From a virus, in the IMG/VR virus record IMGVR_UViG_3300025131_000463, positions 1 to 22,915 of that record: a stretch of 22,915 bases of DNA; one strand, 5' to 3'. Each line of letters begins with the position of its first letter. The stretch's first letter is position 1. The translations under genes and the position numbers were made by a program. Positions 1 to 6,228 of the stretch are shown in pieces. The notes under the pieces are model-generated. The model was not told the origin of the DNA, ran no database searches, and worked only from the letters and a program-made list of their open reading frames with translations.

Positions 1-2045
1 CAGCGCTTGTCGGCTGAACCAAGATCGTGTGTATTATCTGCTCCGGGCAAAATGCTTCCCGTAACGTGAAGGGCACCATTAACTGCTAATTGAGCCGTGG
101 GTGTTTGCGTTCCAATGCCGACTCTCCCAACAGCGCCGCCAGTTACAAACAATATTGGAGCATTTGCTGAAGGAATGGAGCCCGAAAGTGCATCGATTTG
201 AAATAAAGCACCCGGAGAGCCAGAAACATGGAGGAGGGACTGGACGCTAGTTGTTCCAATGCCAAATTGTCCGCTGCTGTCTAAGGTCGTTTTGGTGCTA
301 TTATTAATCCGGAAATACATGGCTTGGCTCACACCCGTATTCAGGATAGTCATGCCAGCAGCACTCTGATACAACGCATAATGCGAGCCCTGCAGATCCC
401 TGTGACCGAACGTTGCTGCGTCTGAATTGAAGCCGTTATAGCCAACAAAGGCGCGCCCAATTATAGCAGCCACATCTTTATCTGGAAAAACCTCTAACAC
501 TTGCGTAGGAGTATTTGTGCCAATACCGACACCTCCGGAGAGAGCCGCGGTGTTTTGGGCGCTGCCAGGACCGGAACCAGTAACAAACAGGAGGGCCGCG
601 GGTGATGGGGAGGCGCTTCCACTTTGGGTACCCCCATCGACCCGAAGCAGTGCTCCGTCACCCGAAGAGGAAACATGGAGAAGAATTCCGTCTGTGGCAT
701 CCGTGCCAATTCCAGTATTGCCGGAAACATTCAATGTGCTTCCAAGGGTGGTTACTCCAACTGCTTGCAAAGTGCTTGAGCCGGAAATTGATCCTGTAGT
801 GAATACGCTTGAACCGAAAGTGGCAGCCCCGTTTGCATGAAAGCCAGCCGAGGCGCTCACGCGGAGACCAGATTCTAGACGAAGAGCTTCGACAGAATTT
901 CCGGCCATGAACCTAACATAAGCATCAGTCTCGCCGGTTCCAATTTGTAAATATTTGCTAAGATGTGAGTATGCCAAAAGACCGTTGGTGGAGTCGTTTG
1001 AGTCACCAAAAGCAAGCGCAGACCAGCCGGTGGACGGCCCTAAAATAGACATACCAACCGGGGAGGTAGAACCCTCTATAACTAGATTATCATAACTTGA
1101 CGCGGCTACGGCTCCGCCGGCGCCGGTGCCTTCCTTGATATGGAGTTGAGACGTAGGAGTAGTTGTTCCAAGCCCAATATAACCGTTTCCACCTCCACTC
1201 ACATATAGAATTGGGGCATTTGCCGCCGGTACCGATCCAGAAGCCGAATCTATCTGGAGTAGTGCTCCGTCATTGCCCATATATGTTGTGCCAGATACGT
1301 GTAGAAGAATGTTGTTTGAAGGCTGAGTATTAATACCAACATTGCCAGAGACGGTAAGTGTGGTCCCCACAATGGCTTCACCAACTACCTCTAAGCTGTT
1401 TGAGCCGGAAATGGCGCCGGTAACATTAAGGTTGTCACCAAAATCAGCATCGCCGACGATTTGCAAAGTGCTTGAGCCAGAAATTGATCCTGTAGCAGAT
1501 ACGCTTGAACCGAAGGAGCCGCCACCAACTATTTGCAAAGTGCTTGAGCCAGAAATTGATCCTGTAGCAGATACGCTTGAACCGAAGGAGCCGCCACCAA
1601 CTATTTGCAGGGTGCTTGAACCGGAAAGAGTGCCGGCTACAGTTAATGTATGGGAGGGCGCGGCCGTGCCGATACCAACATATGGGGTCGCGCCGTTGGC
1701 ACTAGCTGTTGTCCACAAAACTGGTGTCGAAAGCGTGCTGGCTCGAAGGGAACCGGTTCTCGCATGTATATCATCATTGGTATTGCCGAAATACGTTGAT
1801 CCCGTAGCGTCAATAACTGTAATATTTTCATAGTTGATTACACTGGCGCTAAGCGTACCAGTGATGGACATGTTGCCCGATAAAATTAAAGAATTCGGTG
1901 GATGGGCGCCATAAGCCGCCGTATGAAACATAAAATGTTTACTACCGCTAATAGCCGTTCCTTCGACGTGGAACTGCACGGAACCGGTTGGGCCACTGCC
2001 CGTAGCAAATTCAGAGCAGTCAATATATGCCCAACCGTTCCCCAT
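1..2045 (-). CDS. Tail fibre protein, modular, 3' end outside window
   Basis: This open frame starts at ATG 2045 and stays open to the window edge (681 codons), so the C-terminus is missing. The protein is rich in Ser, Gly and Thr. It carries repeated units built as G-A-L-L-x-I-D, then A-P-I-L-x-V-x-G, then V-G-I-G-T-x-T-P-T; three such units are visible. Short TGSISGSSTLQ repeats lie between them. The last visible residues, HDLGSADKR, match the D-L-G-S segment that in many phage fibres and host-recognition appendages precedes a C-terminal intramolecular chaperone (peptidase S74 type). That end cannot be seen here. The inferred role is a trimeric fibre for host binding. The gene begins 6 bases after the preceding stop, with GGAG about 11 bases before the ATG. 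A 24-residue tandem repeat lies near residues 148-195. Confidence 0.8.
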   Translation of the reverse strand, partial: MGNGWAYIDCSEFATGSGPTGSVQFHVEGTAISGSKHFMFHTAAYGAHPPNSLILSGNMSITGTLSASVINYENITVIDATGSTYFGNTNDDIHARTGSLRASTLSTPVLWTTASANGATPYVGIGTAAPSHTLTVAGTLSGSSTLQIVGGGSFGSSVSATGSISGSSTLQIVGGGSFGSSVSATGSISGSSTLQIVGDADFGDNLNVTGAISGSNSLEVVGEAIVGTTLTVSGNVGINTQPSNNILLHVSGTTYMGNDGALLQIDSASGSVPAANAPILYVSGGGNGYIGLGTTTPTSQLHIKEGTGAGGAVAASSYDNLVIEGSTSPVGMSILGPSTGWSALAFGDSNDSTNGLLAYSHLSKYLQIGTGETDAYVRFMAGNSVEALRLESGLRVSASAGFHANGAATFGSSVFTTGSISGSSTLQAVGVTTLGSTLNVSGNTGIGTDATDGILLHVSSSGDGALLRVDGGTQSGSASPSPAALLFVTGSGPGSAQNTAALSGGVGIGTNTPTQVLEVFPDKDVAAIIGRAFVGYNGFNSDAATFGHRDLQGSHYALYQSAAGMTILNTGVSQAMYFRINNSTKTTLDSSGQFGIGTTSVQSLLHVSGSPGALFQIDALSGSIPSANAPILFVTGGAVGRVGIGTQTPTAQLAVNGALHVTGSILPGADNTHDLGSADKR
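1459..1602 (-). repeat. Two exact 72-bp tandem repeats in the tail fibre gene
   Basis: Bases 1459-1530 and 1531-1602 are identical as read. A diverged third partial copy follows at 1603 and a more degenerate copy lies at about 763-834. The unit is 24 codons, so copy changes stay in frame. It encodes the segment around GSISGSSTLQIVGGGSFGSS. Exact identity of adjacent copies suggests recent duplication by slippage or recombination. Confidence 0.9.
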
Positions 2046-2051
2046 GGTAGG

Positions 2052-2495
2052 CTAAACTCCGAAGGATCCAGACCAGTTGCGGCCGCCGCCGGGGAGGCCA
2101 GATGGTGAAACAGCATCATTATTAATGGTGCCCGTGGGTATAAATGTCAATCCTGCCACAACAGAAACATTATCGGAACCGCTGAGAAAAAGTTGTGATA
2201 ATTTTAAATCCATGCGCACAGATCCTGTCGTGCTAACTTCTACAAAGCGATTTCCCGGTACACCAACGCCGAGAATCCCCCTGTTAGAAAACCCTATGCG
2301 GCAATTATTGTTGGCACTATCATTATTTGAGACTATTACCCAGTTCGTTACCTGTGGGAAATCTATCTGTGCAACTCCCGTAACACCAGTACGACAATCT
2401 ATACTTCCGGAAGCAAAGGGCTTGCCAGATACCTGATAGGAGCCTACATTGTTTAACCCTACTTTATAATTAAATTGATTATTTGTGCTCGACAT
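2052..2495 (-). CDS. Small virion-structural-type protein
   Basis: This 147-residue protein has no signal peptide or membrane segment and is rich in Ser, Asn, Val and Gly, as expected for a beta-sandwich. Recognisable segments are VGSYQVSGKPFASGSI near residues 17-32, a TNWVIVSNN strand, and FIPTG near residue 118. I remember this pattern (Y-Q-V-S-G-x-P ... F-P-x-V-T ... I-P-T-G) from small structural proteins of uncultured marine phages, but this is recollection. It lies between bS21 and the tail fibre. A weak GGAG lies about 11 bases before the ATG, and a palindromic AT-rich element lies in the upstream space. A fibre-associated, neck or decoration protein is plausible; the exact role is unknown. 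Confidence 0.65.
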   Translation of the reverse strand: MSSTNNQFNYKVGLNNVGSYQVSGKPFASGSIDCRTGVTGVAQIDFPQVTNWVIVSNNDSANNNCRIGFSNRGILGVGVPGNRFVEVSTTGSVRMDLKLSQLFLSGSDNVSVVAGLTFIPTGTINNDAVSPSGLPGGGRNWSGSFGV

Positions 2496-2514
2496 CTTAT
2501 TTTCTTCTCCAGAC

Positions 2515-2528
2515 TACTATAAATAGTA
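2515..2528 (-). promoter_or_regulatory. Palindromic AT-rich element, candidate late promoter
   Basis: The minus strand reads TACTATTTATAGTA, an inverted repeat of 6 bases around TT. It lies in the 44-base gap between bS21 and the 147-residue gene, 20 bases from the ATG. Twelve of its bases recur exactly in the gap at 21001-21012, also just ahead of a structural gene. It resembles the T4 late promoter core TATAAATA, but that exact core reads on the plus strand and would point away from the genes. Function is unproven. Confidence 0.35.
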
Positions 2529-2539
2529 TTGACTTATAA

Positions 2540-2755
2540 CTATTTCCCTTTATTGCGTTTTCTTTCTAAACGTTGCTTTTCTTGGCGCGCCTTTTTTTGT
2601 TTTATCTTCTTTTTAACGGAAGGTTTTATGTGATATGAACATCGATATCGATATCTTTCCAACACTTCTTCTCTTTTAACTCTTTTTATAAATCGCCTTA
2701 TTAGTCTTTCGGAATGTTCATTAGGGCGACCTATCACTTCAACATTAACAGCCAC
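2540..2755 (-). CDS. rpsU: Phage-encoded ribosomal protein bS21
   Basis: This 71-residue, very basic protein is the same length as E. coli bS21. It has the family layout: a short beta start (VNVEVIG), a helix with NEHSERLIRRFIKRVKREE, then the R-Y-R-x-x-x-Y-x-x-K-P-S motif and a long Lys/Arg-rich helical tail. bS21 sits on the 30S platform next to the anti-Shine-Dalgarno sequence and takes part in initiation. Phage bS21 genes are known from marine phages and are thought to enter host ribosomes. The start is GTG at 2755, with AAGAGGT about 6 bases upstream; that site overlaps the stop of the preceding gene, suggesting coupling. The location inside a head and tail gene block suggests late expression. 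Family assignment is firm; the effect on translation is inferred. Confidence 0.9.
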   Translation of the reverse strand: MAVNVEVIGRPNEHSERLIRRFIKRVKREEVLERYRYRCSYHIKPSVKKKIKQKKARQEKQRLERKRNKGK

Positions 2756-2765
2756 TTAATACCTC

Positions 2766-3218
2766 TTACTTTTCTGCATCTACGTGAGCTTTCCAATTTC
2801 TCCCAACGCTTCCAAGCAATCCTGATATATCTACTCCAGGATCGTGCGCCGCGACGCCAGCAAGGGGCCCCTGAACATTGGGGGGAGCGCCGGGAGCAGG
2901 GCCGGCAGAGGCTATTGGAGTTGTATCCTCAAACAAATTAACGCCGTTATATGCGTCATTGCCTATAGCACTTAGAAGCTTCTGGCGTGATGCATTAATC
3001 TTCTGTTTCTGCTCGTTCAATGATTTCTGTCGCATCTTGGCGAAGTTTTCTTCTTCTACGTTTGGCTGAGATTTTTGAGATTCTACGAGTTGGGGCGCCT
3101 TTAATCCTCGATTTACCTCTGAAACTATTCCAGAGAGAACACCATCTTCAAAAATCACCTCCTTGATGCATTCTTTGATTAAAGGTTTGAGTAGTTTTTT
3201 AAGTTCTGACTTGTTCAT
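2766..3218 (-). CDS. Unassigned head-region protein, possible prohead core component
   Basis: I do not recognise this 150-residue protein with confidence. Its N-terminus is an amphipathic helix (ELKKLLKPLIKECIKEVIFE). A charged coiled-coil-like stretch follows at about residues 55-85 (FAKMRQKSLNEQKQKINAS). Then come a Pro/Gly/Ala-rich linker at about 105-120 and a conserved-looking tail, DISGLLGSVGRNWKAHV. It starts exactly where the prohead protease gene ends, the position held by the scaffold gene 22 in T4. The helical, low-complexity makeup would suit a scaffold or core protein, but it is much shorter than T4 gp22 (about 269 residues). The role is inferred from position and composition only. 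Confidence 0.55.
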   Translation of the reverse strand: MNKSELKKLLKPLIKECIKEVIFEDGVLSGIVSEVNRGLKAPQLVESQKSQPNVEEENFAKMRQKSLNEQKQKINASRQKLLSAIGNDAYNGVNLFEDTTPIASAGPAPGAPPNVQGPLAGVAAHDPGVDISGLLGSVGRNWKAHVDAEK

Positions 3219-3820
3219 TAGTCTCTCAAGACATTATTAAGAGCGCGGTTAATGCGATCGGCTTTTGTAAATACTTCATTAATTTTATTCTTGCTCTCGC
3301 GCATCATAAACGCTCCGGGTGTAGAAGGTTCCGATACCATATCAAAACAAATGAGTTGGAAGTCGTCTTCAACTATGGTTTGTCCGGCATTCTCTGAGAC
3401 CGATCCTAAACCTCTAGAGGAAATACCTATAGACACCCCAGAGTCCACCAGAGATCGTAGGATTCCACCAGATGGAGTGTCAAGTACTTTCATCTTACCC
3501 ATCACTTTATTGCCGTCCATCCAAATATCAGTTATCTGATGGGAAACATTTCGAAGATTAATGACTGATTCTTCAGGATGATCTAATTCTCCGAGAGCGC
3601 GATTATCGTCGACAAGCTTCTTGTAATTCTTTACTTCTCGTTCCAAAATCTGCTGAGGATAAACACGGCCATTGCCGTTTTGTATCTCGGCCATCTGCAT
3701 CATACCAGATAGCATCATGCCGCCGGCAGCAACAAACTTCTTTTCAACTTCCGTGAGGAGATCCTGACAAGCACCGCCGTCACAAAGCTCATAATATTCT
3801 CGGAGAAGTTGCTGTGCCAT
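3218..3820 (-). CDS. Prohead core protease, T4 gp21-like
   Basis: This 200-residue protein matches the T4 gp21 family of serine prohead proteases, which share the herpesvirus assemblin fold. Visible motifs are NGRVYP at 50-55, the catalytic His in ALGELDHPEES (His81) and the catalytic Ser in VSIGISSRGLGS (Ser134 or Ser135). FDMVSEPSTPGAF at 159-171 is also typical of the family. In T4 this enzyme cleaves scaffold, core and capsid proteins during head maturation, after Leu/Ile-x-Glu, then degrades itself. The gene sits within the head block, 4 bases after the 229-residue gene and overlapping the start of the 150-residue gene. No capsid gene follows it, unlike in T4. Confidence 0.88.
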   Translation of the reverse strand: MAQQLLREYYELCDGGACQDLLTEVEKKFVAAGGMMLSGMMQMAEIQNGNGRVYPQQILEREVKNYKKLVDDNRALGELDHPEESVINLRNVSHQITDIWMDGNKVMGKMKVLDTPSGGILRSLVDSGVSIGISSRGLGSVSENAGQTIVEDDFQLICFDMVSEPSTPGAFMMRESKNKINEVFTKADRINRALNNVLRD

Positions 3821-3823
3821 TGT

Positions 3824-4513
3824 TTATTCTTCGAATTCCCCGCGCATTGCGGCGCCGGCAATTTGGGAAGCAGATGGGTTGCGGGGGCGATGTTTCTTCG
3901 CACGGCCGCCATCCCTACGTCTCTTCTCTTCAGCGCGCTCTGCGTCTTCTTTTTCGTATTTGGCAGCTATTTGCGCTTTGCGTTCAGGACTTCTTTGTCT
4001 GGCTTGTTTTTCCTCGCGGTCGGCCCAGTCGCTCAGTCGATCCAGGGCAATTTTGTGGATTTTCTCTTCGTCTGGAATCTGATGAGTCTCTCCTTTCGCG
4101 CGGCGGGCGGCGACATCTTGGCGAAGTTTCTCCAGATTGTTCATATATATTCTTTGGGCCCTGCCTTGGTTGACATCCTTAACGTCCTCTCTCGTCATAT
4201 AATATAAAGTAAAACGGGGATCAAATCCGGTTGGACCTCCTTTAACGAGCCACCTCCAGCCCGCTAGGAAGCGCCCTTCGTCGCTCTGGGGATCCGGGGC
4301 GGGCTCTTCTTTTTTACCCTTAAATGCGCCAGCAATAGCCGAACCGGCGGACTTAGCCTTGTCTGTGACCCATTTTTCGCCCCAAGAGGCGACGGAGCCC
4401 TTCGGGAAAAGCCCCTCTTCGAGTTCTTCTTCAATCTCTTCCTCTCCACGATTCGCTGTCTCGTCCAAGAAGTATCTTGGGTCTATTCGTTTTACATTTT
4501 TTCTGCGTGCCAT
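3824..4513 (-). CDS. Highly charged head-region protein
   Basis: This 229-residue protein begins with a basic segment (MARRKNVKRIDPRYFLDE) that I remember from marine T4-type phages. An acidic cluster follows at about residues 23-33, then a folded-looking middle (GRFLAGWRWLVKGGPTG, DPRFTLYYMTREDV) and a long Lys/Arg/Glu-rich helical tail from about 160. An L-E-E-G sequence at residues 31-34 fits the T4-type protease site (Leu/Ile-x-Glu before Gly/Ala/Ser). It lies directly before the prohead protease. Position and composition suggest a prohead core or internal head protein. The start follows AAAGGA about 9 bases upstream. A 64-base space with no convincing gene precedes it. Confidence 0.6.
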   Translation of the reverse strand: MARRKNVKRIDPRYFLDETANRGEEEIEEELEEGLFPKGSVASWGEKWVTDKAKSAGSAIAGAFKGKKEEPAPDPQSDEGRFLAGWRWLVKGGPTGFDPRFTLYYMTREDVKDVNQGRAQRIYMNNLEKLRQDVAARRAKGETHQIPDEEKIHKIALDRLSDWADREEKQARQRSPERKAQIAAKYEKEDAERAEEKRRRDGGRAKKHRPRNPSASQIAGAAMRGEFEE

Positions 4514-4577
4514 AATCTTATTCCTTTAAAGTAGTCAACTGCCTTTGCAACATCGTCGTACTGGTTGTAACATCCAT

Positions 4578-4904
4578 TTAGTCATTTTTTACTCCTCCTC
4601 CTATTTGTATTCCATCATCACAGATAATCACACTTAAGGCGTATGATGTACCCGAACTCAAGCATCCTAGCAAAAATCCAGTTACGGGATTAGCGCCGTC
4701 GAATATAAATAGTTCGGTATGACCATTAACGACCCATAGAAATACGCCAACCCAAAATCCTATGCACATAGGACAAGAAAAAAAATAATGCTTGGGCCTG
4801 ATACGATCTAAAATCTTAGAAAAGCAAAGAAGCTGTGTGAGGCCATAGGCACACAAAATAAATATTAGAAGGCTCTCCAGAACAGGCCACATTATGACTT
4901 GCAT
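4578..4904 (-). CDS. Small membrane protein, DUF1360-like
   Basis: This 108-residue protein has hydrophobic segments at about 8-25 and 45-60, and a weaker one at about 74-95. It carries the hallmark FFSCPMCIGFWVG (residues 41-53, Cys44 and Cys47), which matches the Cys-x-x-Cys-x-G-F-W pattern I associate with the DUF1360 family found in phages and Gram-positive bacteria. The function of that family is not known to me. Two cysteines beside a membrane segment could bind metal or form a disulfide. The gene overlaps the preceding one as TAATG, so it is translated in the head block, an odd place for a membrane protein. Confidence 0.65.
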   Translation of the reverse strand: MQVIMWPVLESLLIFILCAYGLTQLLCFSKILDRIRPKHYFFSCPMCIGFWVGVFLWVVNGHTELFIFDGANPVTGFLLGCLSSGTSYALSVIICDDGIQIGGGVKND

Positions 4905-5410
4905 TACATCTTGTAGCGAAGTGGGATATAATAATACCCAGGCACCATCGCACCCTTCTGAGCCTGCTGCGGTACCTCTCCAAGTTCTGTTGAATCTTGG
5001 TCGGTGGGATCGGTGAAATAATTCTCAAGATTCTTCTCATATTCCTCGGCCCTCTTCAAGGAGTCTGCCTCGTTGGAAATAAACTCTGATATAACATACA
5101 CTGCTGCTTGCAGCCCATTAGCGTATTTGCTCTCCGGAATGACCGCCTCTAGAGAACTAAAAATATTGCCGCCCTGGATACTGCTTCGATCAATAATTCC
5201 CTTATCTGCTAAAAAATGAAAAAACCGAGATTGCGTTCCGTATGCGTCTTTAACAGATTCACTTTTTGGGAAAGCTAAAACCTTACTGCCCTCCGGCAAT
5301 AAAACGATATCAATAATGTCGTGATCCATTATCAAAAGATTTCCATCTAATGTTTTGCGGGCCTGTAATTCTACAGTGGCCTGCGGACCTCCAACATGTA
5401 TCTTAATCAT
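4904..5410 (-). CDS. Unassigned protein of the head region
   Basis: I do not recognise this 168-residue protein. The first 55 residues look beta-rich (IKIHVGGPQATVELQ, GNLLIMDHDIIDIVLLPEGSK). The centre looks helical, with GLQAAVYVISEFISNEADSLKRAEEYEKNLENYF at about 98-131 by composition; an acidic Gln/Glu-rich linker and the tail YYYIPLRYKM follow. There is no signal peptide or membrane segment. It overlaps its neighbours at both ends by one or a few bases, so it belongs to the portal-to-protease operon. A head assembly role is inferred only from this context. Confidence 0.55.
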   Translation of the reverse strand: MIKIHVGGPQATVELQARKTLDGNLLIMDHDIIDIVLLPEGSKVLAFPKSESVKDAYGTQSRFFHFLADKGIIDRSSIQGGNIFSSLEAVIPESKYANGLQAAVYVISEFISNEADSLKRAEEYEKNLENYFTDPTDQDSTELGEVPQQAQKGAMVPGYYYIPLRYKM

Positions 5411-6228
5411 TATGAATTTATTTCCTTGACGAGTTCTTGAATATTTAGAACCTTTGAAATAATTTCTTGTGTGGGTACTGCGTTTTTAAAACCTTCTAGG
5501 ATATTTAATACTTTTTTGGTATTCTCAGCCATCTTCTCGTCGGTATAAATTTCTTCCATTTTTAGCGAATCGTTAACTATTTTCTTGAGGCGGCCTATCT
5601 CTTCATTTAAATATAGCTTGAGCTCTAGACCGTTATTTGCAAAAGAAGCAATATATTTGCCGAGCAACTCTTTCTGTTCTTTTAAAAGTTCCGTATATTG
5701 CTCATTAAATTTCTTTACAAAAGAATGATAAACAATATTGTCAATTGGTTGTAGGTTGTTCTCTTCAACACTTACAGAAGAATGCATTAGTTTGATCACT
5801 GTATCTTCATGTAAAACTCTCTGCTTTACTGGAGTCGTGGAATTGAATATGGCCGCAATGGTTGCAAGAGATTTAAAATTGGGCACAAAAGTATTCCAGG
5901 CATCCTGAGATAAAGTCTTATTAATTTTGTTAATAACCCGAGTCTGGGAATCAAAGATGTTTTTACTATCGAGGCGCGATTGGGCGCCCTTAGTTTCCTG
6001 CAAAAGCTTCTCGGCAACATGTAGTTCTAGATTGGTTGTTTCCAAAAGCGTAGTGTAGTGCTCTAATTCTTTTCCTAAAATAGAGCGCGCTCCAAAGTTT
6101 TCTTTTATAAGGCTAGAAACAAATCTTTTTCGGTGTCCATCCTTATTAACAATCGACTTAGTTAACTCTTTAACAAGGACTTCATATAAAAACGCTGTGT
6201 TTCTTTTTTTATTGTGCTTTACTTTCAC
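5410..6228 (-). CDS. Alpha-helical protein after portal, candidate prohead core
   Basis: This 272-residue protein starts with a basic segment, KHNKKRNTAFLYEVLVKELT, and is mostly predicted helical by composition, with charged coiled-coil-like stretches at about 55-90 and 170-245. The start is GTG at 6228, 20 bases inside the end of the portal gene, with no clear Shine-Dalgarno site, so coupling to portal translation is likely. No in-frame ATG lies nearby. It sits immediately downstream of the portal, where T4 has the small core genes 67 and 68, and a scaffold or core role is plausible. I recall similar proteins in marine T4-type phages without an assigned function. Confidence 0.6.
   Translation of the reverse strand: MKVKHNKKRNTAFLYEVLVKELTKSIVNKDGHRKRFVSSLIKENFGARSILGKELEHYTTLLETTNLELHVAEKLLQETKGAQSRLDSKNIFDSQTRVINKINKTLSQDAWNTFVPNFKSLATIAAIFNSTTPVKQRVLHEDTVIKLMHSSVSVEENNLQPIDNIVYHSFVKKFNEQYTELLKEQKELLGKYIASFANNGLELKLYLNEEIGRLKKIVNDSLKMEEIYTDEKMAENTKKVLNILEGFKNAVPTQEIISKVLNIQELVKEINS

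Noticed and set aside
517-840. Plus-strand open frames across the window, such as this one and those at 6472-6749 and 3809-4207.
   Set aside because: They lie opposite well-supported minus-strand genes, have odd composition (for example Ser/Pro runs mirroring the portal repeat), and lack family motifs.
1459-1602. Direct repeats as a CRISPR array.
   Set aside because: The copies are adjacent with no spacers, are 72 bp long, and are in frame within a fibre gene.
2518-2526. TATAAATA on the plus strand, here and at 4704, 6322 and 21002, as T4-type late promoters.
   Set aside because: They would drive antisense transcription only. I kept the element as a candidate on the coding strand, with doubt, because no plus-strand genes exist here.
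4496-4540. TTGACT with a poor -10 in the gap before the 229-residue gene as a host sigma-70 promoter.
   Set aside because: The -10 (TTATGG) overlaps the start codon, so it could not give a message with a leader.
4514-4577. A 19-codon frame (ATG 4577 to TAA 4518) in the gap before the 229-residue gene.
   Set aside because: It is too short to judge, its composition is unremarkable, and the AGGAGG upstream is better explained as codons of the preceding gene. It could be a remnant.
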